The position numbers were made by a program, and so were the translations under genes. A model generated the notes under the pieces. That model saw nothing but the letters and a program-made list of their open reading frames with translations, did no database searches and was not told the origin of the DNA. Shown piece after piece: positions 48,746 through 57,449 of a stretch of DNA of 64,000 nucleotides (within the stretch, counting starts at the first letter, position 1; the number at the start of each line of letters is the position of its first letter). This DNA is from Sulfurospirillum tamanense (GTDB taxonomy: Bacteria > Campylobacterota > Campylobacteria > Campylobacterales > Campylobacteraceae), in NCBI RefSeq assembly GCF_016937535.1, contig NZ_JAFHKK010000004.1:56812-120811 (forward strand), in the 5' to 3' direction.

Positions 48746-49769
48746 AGGCAGTGTTTCGCTTTGCGGGAATTTCACCCACATCGCTAATGAGGCGAATCAT
48801 TTCGCCCTGATTCATTTGGTTGGTCACACCCGCGGCTGCGACGACATTTTCTTCCATCATCGTACTGCCCAAATCATTTGCGCCAAAGAGCAATGCCAGT
48901 TGCCCCACATAGCTTCCTTGTGTCACCCACGAACTTTGGATGTTGGGAAAATTGTCTAGGTACAGCCGACTCACCGCCAAAAGGCGCAAGTAGCGGTTGG
49001 GGGATTGTTTTTTAAGCTCGGGAAATTCCGCCAAGAGTTTGGTGTTTTTACCCTGAAAACTCCACATGATAAAGGCGCGAAACCCCTGCGTTTCATCTTG
49101 CAAATCCCGAATCATCTCCCAGTGCTTCACAATCTCCTCATCGGTTTCCACTGTGCCAAACATCATCGTTGCGGTGGATTTCATGCCAATCTTGTGGGCT
49201 TGACGGTGAATGTCAATCCACTGGGCGCTGTCAAGTTTTTTAGGCGCAACAATATCCCGCACACGGTCGCTTAATATCTCAGCTCCCGCTCCAGGAATGG
49301 AAAACAAACCCTTTACATGTAAGCGTTCTAGCACTTCACGGGTGCTAATTTTAGAGATTTTGGCGATGTAATCAATCTCTATGGCCGAAAATCCGTGGAT
49401 GGTGATTTGCGGATAATGGGTGCTTATCCACTCCACCAACCCTTCGTACCATTCGATTTTAAGCTTCGGGTGCACGCCCCCTTGGAACAAAATCTGTGTC
49501 CCACCGATGGCTAAAAGCTCTTCGATTTTTTGGCCGATTTCTTCGAAGCTTAACACATACGCGTCTTCTTCTTTAGCATGGCGGTAAAAGGCGCAAAATT
49601 TACAATCCACCCAACACACATTGGTGTAGTTGATGTTACGGTCTACGACAAAGGTGGTGATTTTTTTGGGATGAAGGGCGCGTTTTCGCTCTAAAGCCAT
49701 TTGACCAAGCTCGGTCAAATCGGCTTCACGGATGAGGCGCAAGGCCTCTTCGTTGGTCATTCGCTGCAT
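48720..49769 (-). CDS. mqnC: Cyclic dehypoxanthinyl futalosine synthase MqnC
   Basis: A 349-residue radical SAM enzyme of the futalosine route to menaquinone. The cluster motif is CWVDCKFC near 53-60, followed by FQGGVHPKLKIEWYEGLVEWI near 95, FSIPGAGAEILSDRVR near 155 and the C-terminal GSTMMEENVVAAAG that distinguishes MqnC/MqnE. It shows that the organism makes menaquinone, the quinone that would feed PsrABC. TTACATGTAA at 49313 reads LHVK. Confidence 0.94.
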   Translation of the reverse strand: MQRMTNEEALRLIREADLTELGQMALERKRALHPKKITTFVVDRNINYTNVCWVDCKFCAFYRHAKEEDAYVLSFEEIGQKIEELLAIGGTQILFQGGVHPKLKIEWYEGLVEWISTHYPQITIHGFSAIEIDYIAKISKISTREVLERLHVKGLFSIPGAGAEILSDRVRDIVAPKKLDSAQWIDIHRQAHKIGMKSTATMMFGTVETDEEIVKHWEMIRDLQDETQGFRAFIMWSFQGKNTKLLAEFPELKKQSPNRYLRLLAVSRLYLDNFPNIQSSWVTQGSYVGQLALLFGANDLGSTMMEENVVAAAGVTNQMNQGEMIRLISDVGEIPAKRNTAYEILETFS

Positions 49770-49838
49770 GTTTCTCTTTCATTTTTTGGTGTATTATACC
49801 GACTAAAGGTTAAACGCACGTCAAACAAAAGCCCTATT

Positions 49839-50447
49839 TTAGGCTTCGCGTTGTTGTTTTAGCCAATTGTAAATGGTGGCGCGCGACACGGCAAGTACGC
49901 CACACACATACCCTACTGCGTTGCGAATAGCAAAGGTGCCCTGAGCCTCCAAAGAGACCACGAGTTCTCGCTTTTCGTTTGCACTTAACCCCTGAAGGGA
50001 CACATTGCGTTCACTCAAAAACTGCGCAATGAGCTCATCGGTGTGCTCTTTCCAGTTTTGGGAAAAAAACGCACCCGGGCTAGGCACAGGCTGAACACAG
50101 CCAACGATGCTTTTTAGGGACTCCATCAAGGCTTTGGCAGGAGTAATGTCGTAATTAATGCACAGCATTCCAACGGGCTTTTCTTGCGCATCTTTAAGCA
50201 TCACAGTCACCGCTTTTGCCGACTTTCCCTCTTCTAAATTTTTATCATAAGGCCCCACCCAATCGCCATTTTCTGGTACCTTTGGCTGGCTTAGCATAGC
50301 ATCCCCTGCGCGACGCTTAGTAAAGGCATTGGCAATAAAAACCAATTTTTTGGCTTCAAGGTCATGCAAGACCACCTCGACATTGGGCGCAAACAGTTTT
50401 CCGATGGCTTCGCATACGGGAAGGTAGGGTTTAAGTGCTGGATTCAT
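49839..50447 (-). CDS. YheO/DauR-type transcriptional regulator
   Basis: A 202-residue protein with an N-terminal YheO-like PAS-fold domain (VCEAIGKLFAPNVEVVLHDL near 8; GMLCINYDI near 100) and a C-terminal helix-turn-helix (VCGVLAVSRATIYNWLKQQ). DauR-type members repress amino-acid catabolic genes. The ATG at 50447 matches the family start (MNPALKPYLPVCEAIGKLF); the frame is open to 50519. It is divergent from a beta-hydroxyacid dehydrogenase gene across a structured repeat, so that gene is a candidate target. Confidence 0.82.
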   Translation of the reverse strand: MNPALKPYLPVCEAIGKLFAPNVEVVLHDLEAKKLVFIANAFTKRRAGDAMLSQPKVPENGDWVGPYDKNLEEGKSAKAVTVMLKDAQEKPVGMLCINYDITPAKALMESLKSIVGCVQPVPSPGAFFSQNWKEHTDELIAQFLSERNVSLQGLSANEKRELVVSLEAQGTFAIRNAVGYVCGVLAVSRATIYNWLKQQREA

Positions 50448-50477
50448 GGGCAAATGATAGCACATCTTCTCGTAAGT

Positions 50478-50612
50478 CGCACTGACGCAAGGTGACTTTG
50501 AGCGGATTTTCGAGAACATAAAGCACTCAGGGGAGTGCTGTCTGAGAACCCTCGGGGGTTTGCCAAGGATGGCAAACCGAGAATGAGCGAAAAGTCGCCT
50601 TGCGTCAGTGCG
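50478..50612. repeat. 135-bp cruciform-like inverted repeat with two inner hairpins
   Basis: The outer arms 50478-50499 and 50591-50612 are inverted copies (CGCACTGACGCAAGG plus GACTTT, 21 matches in 22, the odd pair being G:U). Inside lie a 7-bp hairpin AGCACTC/GAGTGCT (50522-50539) and an 8-bp hairpin GGTTTGCC/GGCAAACC (50557-50578), giving a three-way-junction shape. It sits in the 244-bp gap between divergent genes. It codes for no convincing protein. It may be a miniature inverted-repeat element, a REP-like repeat or an RNA. Confidence 0.75.
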
Positions 50613-50669
50613 TTAAAGTGTGAGAGATAAATTGACAAAGTGTCTAATTTAGACTATCATTCTAAATAT

Positions 50670-50679
50670 TTACATGTAA
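50670..50679. repeat. TTACATGTAA copy just upstream of the dehydrogenase start
   Basis: An intergenic member of the dispersed palindrome family, ending 12 bases before the ATG at 50692 and directly before the AAGGGGAT ribosome site. At this position it could affect expression as well. Confidence 0.8.
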
Positions 50680-50691
50680 AAAGGGGATACG

Positions 50692-51537
50692 ATGATAGGA
50701 TTTATTGGACTTGGAAATTTAGGCAGCGCCATCAGTAAACGTCTAGCAAGCCAAGGGCATGAGGTAATGGTCTGGAACCGCACTCAGGGCAAAGCCACCG
50801 CCCTTGGTTTTCCTGTGGCAAGCTCACCCAAAGCGCTCATGGAAGCGTGCGACACGGTACTGTTGTGCTTGTTTGACTCTCCCGCGGTCAAAGCGGTGCT
50901 TACTATGAAAGAGGGATTGCTAGAAGGCATGAAAGAAGGCAAAACCCTCATCGACCTTAGCACCAATCACTTTGAAGCGGTGCTTGAATTTCATAGCCTT
51001 GTGACACAAGTGGGCGCGGCGTACCTTGAGTGTCCAGTATTTGGAAGCGTGGTGCCTGCAAGTAAAGGTGAAGTGACATTGGTGGCTTCGGGCGAAGAGA
51101 AAACATTCCTTACATGTAAGCCATTATTAGAAAGCTTTGGGAAAAACATTTTCTTTTTGCCAGAAGCAGGAAGTGCGTCAAAAATGAAACTTATCAACAA
51201 CCTTTGCCTAGGCTCTTTTATGGCAACACTCGCCGAATGCACCGCTCTAGGGGAAGCATGCGGGATAGAAAAAAAAGAGTTGCTTGGCATCTTGGGTGTA
51301 GGCGGGGGACAGTCGTTGGTTTTGGCAGCCAAAACCCAAAAACTCATCGACGAAGATTTCTCACCTCATTTTAGCAACGCCGCCATCAACAAAGACTTGC
51401 ACTGCTTGCAAGACTTGGCCTACTCCTTAAACCGTCCTCTTTATAGTGCTAGTGTTACCAAAGAATTGTACTCAAAAATGAAGATGCTCGGCCGTGGTGA
51501 GGAGGATTTTAGTTCTATCTATCGGTTGTTTAAATAA
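50692..51537 (+). CDS. NAD(P)-dependent beta-hydroxyacid dehydrogenase (3-HIBADH-type)
   Basis: A 281-residue protein of the 3-hydroxyisobutyrate/6-phosphogluconate dehydrogenase family: N-terminal dinucleotide motif GFIGLGNLGSAI, DLST near 85 followed by the substrate loop, PVFGSVVPASKGEVTLVASG near 118 (variant of the GGxxGA motif), and the catalytic Lys in ASKMKLINN near 165. The substrate could be tartronate semialdehyde, succinic semialdehyde or another small hydroxyacid. A divergent YheO-type regulator may control it. TTACATGTAA at 51110 reads LTCK. Confidence 0.85.
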   Translation: MIGFIGLGNLGSAISKRLASQGHEVMVWNRTQGKATALGFPVASSPKALMEACDTVLLCLFDSPAVKAVLTMKEGLLEGMKEGKTLIDLSTNHFEAVLEFHSLVTQVGAAYLECPVFGSVVPASKGEVTLVASGEEKTFLTCKPLLESFGKNIFFLPEAGSASKMKLINNLCLGSFMATLAECTALGEACGIEKKELLGILGVGGGQSLVLAAKTQKLIDEDFSPHFSNAAINKDLHCLQDLAYSLNRPLYSASVTKELYSKMKMLGRGEEDFSSIYRLFK

Positions 51538-51563
51538 ACAAGAAGGGTTTAAACCCTTCTTGT
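51538..51563. terminator. Perfect palindrome terminator between the dehydrogenase and rhodanese genes
   Basis: A perfect 26-bp palindrome (ACAAGAAGGGTTT and its complement) starts directly after the stop at 51537 and ends 13 bases before the rhodanese stop. It can end transcription from both sides. Confidence 0.8.
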
Positions 51564-51576
51564 GTTTAAATGATTT

Positions 51577-52791
51577 CTACCAATCCATTGGGTCTAATGG
51601 ATCATTGGGAGTAATCTTACAATCACTGCCTGCACATTTAATGCCTGCATCTAAAAATACTGCATTAGTCATTCCAGCATTCTTGGCCTTCATCTGCGCT
51701 TCCATGGCACGTCCGCCAGCAGCACAATGGAAAATAATGTAGCCTTTTTTTGGAAGTTTAGCCAAAAATTCTTCAGTAGAGTTCTCTTCCAATGATACAT
51801 GTACTGTTCCTAGAATTGCCCCAGCAGCACGTTCGTCGCTTCGGCGCGCGTCTACTACAGTAACATCGGCAGGAAGGTTTTTGTACACTTCAAGGAACCA
51901 TTGACCATCCACTGAACCTTCATCTAACCCTTTTTTAACTGGGCCCAAAAAGGGTTTACTAAGAGTTACAGCGCCACCTGCAGCTGCTTCGTCGCTACCT
52001 TTGGTAGTTTTAAGACCTGCTTTTTTCCATGCAGGAAGACCTGCGGAGTAGTTGGCAACATCTGTATAGCCAAGAGAGACAAGCTTTTGGGCTACTGCAT
52101 GAGATTTATGACACTCCCATCCTGCGCAAAAGGTGATAATTGGGGTAGCTTTATCTACAGGAAAACGACCCATAAGCTGAGGCATTTCAGTATCATTCAT
52201 GGAAATAGCACCTGGAATGGTTTCAGCTAAAAACATTTTGTAAGGCCGTGCATCAATCATAAACGCACCATTTTTGTCAAAAGCAGCTTTAATGGTTCCA
52301 GTACCAATTTCTGCGTAGTCTTTGGTGACCCACTCAGGGTAGCCCGCTTGATAAAGCTTAACGTTAGTATAGCCCATCTCCTTGAGCCATCCTGCTACTT
52401 TTGGACTCTTAGCACATTCCCAACCTTGGCAAAAAACGATGATTTCTTTGTCTTTGGGAACATCTTTAATGCGCACCACGTGCTCTTTAAAGTCTGTGTC
52501 GTGAATTTGAATACTGGAAGGAATGGTAGCTGCATTGTAAAGTCTGTCTGGACGTGAGTCAATAAAAACAGCTTTAGAGCCTGAACGCATTCCGTTTCCA
52601 AGTTTAGAACGGGTATATTCATAATCGACCACTTCAAGCTTGTACTGGTCGATAAACTTCTGAACAGACGCAGAAGGCTTGGTTAAAACCGCTTGTGCTG
52701 CGGCGGGAGAAGTTGTGCTAGAGGTTGTAGCACACCCGGTGAAAAGTAGAGCGGTGGTAAGTGCTAATGCACCAACAAATGTAGAACGCAT
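51577..52791 (-). CDS. Triple-rhodanese lipoprotein, candidate polysulfide carrier
   Basis: A 404-residue lipoprotein (lipobox LLFTGC, Cys20) with three rhodanese domains in tandem (about 35-155, 155-260, 275-385). Each has an active-site Cys: Cys121 (VFCQGWECAKS), Cys222 (TFCAGWECHKS) and Cys356 (FHCAAGGRAME). The first two loops share CxGWECxKS, the third differs. It lies 24 bases after psrC, so it is the fourth gene of the psr operon. Wolinella uses the rhodanese-fold protein Sud to pass polysulfide to PsrABC; I infer the same task for this larger, membrane-anchored protein. Confidence 0.87.
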   Translation of the reverse strand: MRSTFVGALALTTALLFTGCATTSSTTSPAAAQAVLTKPSASVQKFIDQYKLEVVDYEYTRSKLGNGMRSGSKAVFIDSRPDRLYNAATIPSSIQIHDTDFKEHVVRIKDVPKDKEIIVFCQGWECAKSPKVAGWLKEMGYTNVKLYQAGYPEWVTKDYAEIGTGTIKAAFDKNGAFMIDARPYKMFLAETIPGAISMNDTEMPQLMGRFPVDKATPIITFCAGWECHKSHAVAQKLVSLGYTDVANYSAGLPAWKKAGLKTTKGSDEAAAGGAVTLSKPFLGPVKKGLDEGSVDGQWFLEVYKNLPADVTVVDARRSDERAAGAILGTVHVSLEENSTEEFLAKLPKKGYIIFHCAAGGRAMEAQMKAKNAGMTNAVFLDAGIKCAGSDCKITPNDPLDPMDW

Positions 52792-52815
52792 GTGTGTCTC
52801 CTTTTAGTGTGTGGA

Positions 52816-53961
52816 TTAATTATCTAATTCTAAAACACGATTTGAAACATAGTAAAGCACAACAGCTACGCCAATCCCTCCAACACTAAGGGATATTTCC
52901 ACTAGTGAGGGAACATAGCCTGTTATCATTGTAACTGCCTCTTGATACTCTCTTGTCTTTTCCATCAATTTTGGATAGAGCTGCAACCCTTCAACAAGAT
53001 TGTAGCGCGAGAAAAAATAACCAACCAAGGCTGGTACCGCCGCGATATAAAGCCATTGTTTTTTATTGGATACAAACAAGATGATAAGCAATGGAGCAAC
53101 TAAGCCAAAAAATAATTCCCAAACCAGAAAATTGGATGAACTATATATGTAAGCAATAGGCAAAGCACGCTCAGGCAAGTTACCATAAACACCCACAAGG
53201 TATCGCGAAATACTCATCAGCAAAAGAATACTCACCATGATGCCTAAAAGCTTTATCATGACATCAAAATCTTGCGTCTTGTTCGTTTTGTTAATACCAT
53301 ACCAAAGCAAAAGTAAGAATACTCCCATGGCAACACTAGAGAGTAAAAACTGAATGGGATAATAAATGCCATTGGCAAACGGCGTTGAGTTTAAAAGCCC
53401 AAAAATCGACCCTGCTGTCATAATAGAACAGATGGCAAACACAAGAGCCAGTGCGGCCATGATTTTTTCATTTTTTCGACCGACATTAACAAAAGCTAGC
53501 ACTGAAAAAAGCATAAAAAGTGGGTAAAAGACCCCTAGCCAAAACAGTGTTGAGCTAATATTTCCAGAAATAGCCACATAAATGACCATACGAACAGGAT
53601 GGCCAATTTCAAACAAAAAGACACTAAACCCTGCAAATAGGCTTAAAAGACCAAACAAAAGGGCCCGCTTTGCCAAAAATCGCAAAGGCTTAATGTCAAA
53701 AACAATAATGCTTGCGCCAAGAATACCAAGCCCCATAGCAAGGCCTACAAAAAACTCATACATTACCATCAGTAATCCCCAAGGAAACTGTCTGGTAACA
53801 TTATAAGCATCATGCCCATACATAAAAAAGTTTACGATACCATAAAGATACATTGCTAAAAACAAGGCTGTAAACGCCATAATAACGAGTGTAACGGGAT
53901 TTTTTTCAACATTAAAAAGATTGATTTCACTTTTTAATGGAAGATAATTTTTTAACGACAT
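52816..53961 (-). CDS. psrC: Polysulfide reductase membrane subunit PsrC (NrfD family)
   Basis: A 381-residue integral membrane protein with about nine or ten helices, a family-typical N-terminus (FMYGHDAYNVTRQFPWGLLMVMYEFFVGLAMGLGILGA) and an NrfD-like fold. It would bind menaquinol and the PsrB subunit. It follows psrB after 9 bases. It lacks any haem motif. Confidence 0.9.
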   Translation of the reverse strand: MSLKNYLPLKSEINLFNVEKNPVTLVIMAFTALFLAMYLYGIVNFFMYGHDAYNVTRQFPWGLLMVMYEFFVGLAMGLGILGASIIVFDIKPLRFLAKRALLFGLLSLFAGFSVFLFEIGHPVRMVIYVAISGNISSTLFWLGVFYPLFMLFSVLAFVNVGRKNEKIMAALALVFAICSIMTAGSIFGLLNSTPFANGIYYPIQFLLSSVAMGVFLLLLWYGINKTNKTQDFDVMIKLLGIMVSILLLMSISRYLVGVYGNLPERALPIAYIYSSSNFLVWELFFGLVAPLLIILFVSNKKQWLYIAAVPALVGYFFSRYNLVEGLQLYPKLMEKTREYQEAVTMITGYVPSLVEISLSVGGIGVAVVLYYVSNRVLELDN

Positions 53962-53970
53962 ACTCGCTCC

Positions 53971-54534
53971 TTATGTTAGGTAAAACAGCTTGGGCTTTGT
54001 TCCCAAGTGGGTTTTAAGCGTAAAATGTTCACGCTTGGCCAAAAGCTGACTAATCTCACTCTTAGGGTCATCAATATCCCCAAATGTTCGCACTTTAGTG
54101 GGACATGTTGTCTGACACGCTGTACGTGTGTCTCCTTTTGCCAAACGCGAACTTGAGCAAAAATTACATTTATCCACTGTATGTGTACGATCATCTACAT
54201 AACGCGCATCGTAAGGACACGCTGTCATGCAGTATGTGCATAAAATGCATTTTTCATAATCAACCCTCACAACACCATTAGCGTCATAGTATGTCGCATT
54301 TGTAGGGCACACCGACTGACAGGGAGCATCACTACATTGCTGGCACTGACTAGGATGGTAGGTCTGGGAGGCAATGGAGATATTTGGAAACTCGCCCACT
54401 TCTTCTTTTACTCCCACCCAAATGCGATACTTATCCGCACCTAGCTGAATACCATTTTCCTTTTTACAAGCAACTTCACATGCCTTGCAATTAATACAAT
54501 TTTTATAATCTAACGCCATTCCATAAGTTGCCAT
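53971..54534 (-). CDS. psrB: Polysulfide reductase iron-sulfur subunit PsrB
   Basis: A 187-residue ferredoxin-type subunit with four Cys clusters: CINCKACEVACK near 14, CQQCSDAPCQSVCP near 65, CILCTYCMTACP near 95 and CNFCSSSR...CQTTCP near 122-140, enough for four [4Fe-4S] clusters. It links the PsrC quinol site with the PsrA catalytic subunit. No Tat signal of its own, so it is exported with PsrA. Confidence 0.93.
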   Translation of the reverse strand: MATYGMALDYKNCINCKACEVACKKENGIQLGADKYRIWVGVKEEVGEFPNISIASQTYHPSQCQQCSDAPCQSVCPTNATYYDANGVVRVDYEKCILCTYCMTACPYDARYVDDRTHTVDKCNFCSSSRLAKGDTRTACQTTCPTKVRTFGDIDDPKSEISQLLAKREHFTLKTHLGTKPKLFYLT

Positions 54535-54538
54535 AACC

Positions 54539-56881
54539 TTACACCTTTCTAATGCTTACAAATGTGTCATGAAGACAAACTGAACCATGCACAGGCTCAA
54601 CACCATCTTCCGAAATGGACGATCCGTGGCCGCCATTATTGTGAGCCAAGTGCATACTTTTGGATGTCACGCCAAATCCATGGACAAAAAAGAGGGTTTC
54701 TGGCCCAATTTTTTCCGTTGGATAGGCAGGAAGTATTGTTGCGCCCACCTTACTTTTGACTTCAATCATATCACCAAACTTAATTCCGCGCGCTTTGGCC
54801 ACTCGCTTATTAAGCCACAAATAGCTAGTTGGAATCAAATCCAACAATGCTGGATTGTTGGCCGTGGCTGATTGAGTAAACTGCGCATGGCGCCCCGTAA
54901 TAAAACGAAACTCATCTTGAGGCGTCGCAAGTTGGCTCTCAGCATGCCATGTTGGCATTGCATCAACTCCACGAGCTGCCAATGATTCAACCTTGCACTC
55001 TACTTTTCCCGATGGAGTATTAAATTTTCCATTACGCACTGAATAATAACGTTTATCTTCAGGATAATATTCATAGTCATTGACACCGAGTTTTTTAAGA
55101 TATTTTTCCTTGTTAGGATAAAAGACTCCTGTAGTTGCAAGCATTTCCGCCGCACCTGGGTATTTTTCCACTGCATGGACATTGATTTCTTCTTGAGACT
55201 CTTGGAAGGCTTGTGCTAAATCATAATCCTCAAACACACTCTCTTCGCCCATATCTTCGATGTCCATCTGCACCATTTCGTCGTATTTTTTAGTTATCTC
55301 AAACAAAGGCTTAGAGGCAACATTGGTAAATTCTTTAAGAATTTGAAGTACAGACTTGGTCTCAAACATCGGCTCAACCACTTTATTGCGCTGAACAACC
55401 GCTGGCTCAATGCCGCCGTATGATGTAGCAGGATCGGTACGCTCAAGATACGTACACTCAGGAAGCACCACATCGCTTAGCATCACAGTGTCGCTTGGCA
55501 TTGTTTCAATCGTAACTACCAAATCAAGTTTTTTCAAAAACTCTTCCGTTTTTTTGCTATCTGGCATGTTGTGCATGAGGTTGTGCTTGTAGATAAACAA
55601 GCCTCGCACAGGATACTCTGCACGGCCTTCTAGAATCATATTTCTAAAAGGAACCCATGCGCCAGAAGCACCAACAATAGCCGCTTCATTTCGCTCAATA
55701 CGTGGCTTTGCATTATCATAAAGAGGTGCTGGGGCATCGTGGCCTTTAATGGCAACATTTGAGCCAAAACAAATGCCGCCTTTGACATCAATTCCACCAC
55801 CAAGGGAGGTAAAGATGGCTTGGGCACGACGAAGCTGGAAATCATCCTTGCTCCACGTAGAGCGTCGTCCTTGGTAATAAATAGCCTGAGGAGCATGAGC
55901 CATAAACTCTCTGGCCACCTCGCGGATATCTTCGGCTTTGATGCCTGTGATTTTCTCTGCCCATTCGGGGGTGTAGTTGTTAGAAAGAATATGTTGCCTA
56001 TACTCTTCAAAATCATTTACATGGTTTTCTACAAAGGCTTTGTTGTAAATCTCTTCAGACATGACCACATACGTCAAGGCCAACACAAACGCAAGGTCGG
56101 TGCCCACATTAATGCCAAGGTATTTATCGCTTTTGGCGGCCGTATTGGTAAAACGAGGGTCTACACAAACAAGCTTTGCGCCTCGTCCTGTGGTGCGCTT
56201 AAAAATATCCATCGTGTCAGGCGTGACAATGGCTTCAGCACGGTTAGCACCCGCCATGATGACGTACTTGGCATTTTGCAAGTCTGCTTGGCCATAACCA
56301 CCAATCGTAATAGCATACCCTGAAACAGCCGTTGCTAAACAGAGTGTTGAGTGATTGAGCCAGTGACCTGAACCAAAAGCAGTAAAGAGGTTTTTGAAGT
56401 TATGTTCGCCCATACCCTCGCCCGCACAAAATGCGATGGTTGAACGGTTGTCTTTTTCTTCGTCTAGGATTTTAGTGAGTTTATCAGTGATGTATTGGTA
56501 GGCTTCATCCCATGTGACGCGTTTAAATTTCCCGCTTCCTTTTTTACCATCACGAATCATGGGGTATTTGAGTCTGTCGGGGTCATACAGCGCATCGATA
56601 CCTGCATTTCCACGAGGACAAAGCATATTGCGAGATTTTGGAAAATCTGGATTTGGATCAAGTTTTGTTACAATGCCATTTTCAACAATAGCATAAGCGG
56701 CACACTTGTTAACGCAGATTTCACACAAAGTGGCAACTTTTTTCGTCACCGCTTGACCATTCACCGAGTTTTTTTCTCTGGCACTAGCAAAGACTTCCGA
56801 AGAGGTCATCGCAGCACCTCCAGCTATACTCAGGGCCACACTACCCTGAAGAAATCTCCGTCGTGAGATCTCAACACTCAT
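54539..56881 (-). CDS. psrA: Molybdopterin polysulfide/thiosulfate reductase catalytic subunit (PsrA/PhsA)
   Basis: A 780-residue molybdopterin oxidoreductase with a twin-arginine signal (RRRFLQGSVAL), a [4Fe-4S] motif (CEICVNKC...CPRGNAG) and a candidate Mo-ligand Cys in LNHSTLCLATA near 180. The length and the psrABC order place it in the PsrA/PhsA group, and the absence of a second cytochrome subunit fits polysulfide or sulfur reduction. Thiosulfate as substrate cannot be excluded. It is exported by Tat to the periplasm. GGAGAG precedes the ATG; a TACAAT box lies near 56955 on the minus strand. Confidence 0.93.
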   Translation of the reverse strand: MSVEISRRRFLQGSVALSIAGGAAMTSSEVFASAREKNSVNGQAVTKKVATLCEICVNKCAAYAIVENGIVTKLDPNPDFPKSRNMLCPRGNAGIDALYDPDRLKYPMIRDGKKGSGKFKRVTWDEAYQYITDKLTKILDEEKDNRSTIAFCAGEGMGEHNFKNLFTAFGSGHWLNHSTLCLATAVSGYAITIGGYGQADLQNAKYVIMAGANRAEAIVTPDTMDIFKRTTGRGAKLVCVDPRFTNTAAKSDKYLGINVGTDLAFVLALTYVVMSEEIYNKAFVENHVNDFEEYRQHILSNNYTPEWAEKITGIKAEDIREVAREFMAHAPQAIYYQGRRSTWSKDDFQLRRAQAIFTSLGGGIDVKGGICFGSNVAIKGHDAPAPLYDNAKPRIERNEAAIVGASGAWVPFRNMILEGRAEYPVRGLFIYKHNLMHNMPDSKKTEEFLKKLDLVVTIETMPSDTVMLSDVVLPECTYLERTDPATSYGGIEPAVVQRNKVVEPMFETKSVLQILKEFTNVASKPLFEITKKYDEMVQMDIEDMGEESVFEDYDLAQAFQESQEEINVHAVEKYPGAAEMLATTGVFYPNKEKYLKKLGVNDYEYYPEDKRYYSVRNGKFNTPSGKVECKVESLAARGVDAMPTWHAESQLATPQDEFRFITGRHAQFTQSATANNPALLDLIPTSYLWLNKRVAKARGIKFGDMIEVKSKVGATILPAYPTEKIGPETLFFVHGFGVTSKSMHLAHNNGGHGSSISEDGVEPVHGSVCLHDTFVSIRKV

Positions 56882-56954
56882 CGTCTCTCCTTTGGGATTT
56901 AAGGCTTAAGGTTTTGCAAAAAACAAAGCCCCCAAACCAAAAATTAATACCTCC

Positions 56955-56992
56955 ATTGTAGGCGAGACGGCTTATAAAAAACTTATAAAAAA
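56955..56992 (-). promoter_or_regulatory. psrA promoter with 11-bp tandem repeat over the -35 region
   Basis: On the minus strand TACAAT (plus 56955-56960) lies 74 bases before the psrA ATG. Two exact tandem copies of CTTATAAAAAA (56971-56981 and 56982-56992) cover its -35 region, with no recognisable -35 box. The 11-bp period fits tandem binding of an OmpR-family or similar activator. Confidence 0.5.
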
Positions 56993-57402
56993 GTTTACCT
57001 TTTAGATTTTTTGACATAAAAATTGAACTAATATGCAAGAAATGGGCTTTCTGATGGCCGATTGTAAAGTAAAATATTGTTTACAAATGGCGTTTTTTTA
57101 GAATTAAAATAAAAAAAAATTATTGAAAATAGTGATTTTTTGTCTTTTTTAAAGAAAATGAGGCATTTTTGTCTTTAAGGAAAGAAGGGGAGTGAGGCAT
57201 TTTTTACGACCAAAATAGTGTTTTTATTACTTAATAAATACTTAAATTGCATTAAAAATAAGATTGTAGACATTCTCAATAATGACAATATACGTATTAA
57301 AAATGCCCAAGGTTCTGCTCTTGGCAAAACTAAAGTTCAAAAGCTAACGAAGAAAAATTTTTGAGACTTCTATAAAAAGGCTAATAAAAAAATATTAAAG
57401 GG

Positions 57403-57440
57403 CTTTCTTTACATGTAAAGGTGTTTACATGTAAAGAAAG
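57403..57440. terminator. Inverted pair of TTTACATGTAAA forming a hairpin
   Basis: Two 17-base arms (57403-57419 and 57424-57440), each containing one full TTACATGTAA, are inverted around loop GGTG. The hairpin is 9 bases from the stop of the DUF134 gene. On the minus strand the descending arm ends with AAAG then CCC, so the T-run is weak, but the structure is the likely terminator. Confidence 0.65.
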
Positions 57441-57449
57441 GTCCAAAAA

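Larger units (their letters stand above)
56882..57449. other. 568-bp AT-rich intergenic region upstream of psrA
   Basis: No credible gene is present. It holds the psrA promoter (see separate entry), an inverted repeat TTGTAAA-N11-TTTACAA (57062-57086), two copies of TGAGGCATTTTT (57159-57170 and 57193-57204) nested between two copies of AAAATAGTG (57126-57134 and 57212-57220), and the paired TTACATGTAA hairpin at its left edge for the gene at 57450. Confidence 0.6.

Noticed and set aside
50444..50638. 64-residue minus-strand ORF over the cruciform repeat
   Set aside because: It is entirely explained by the inverted repeat and has no ribosome site or recognisable protein pattern.
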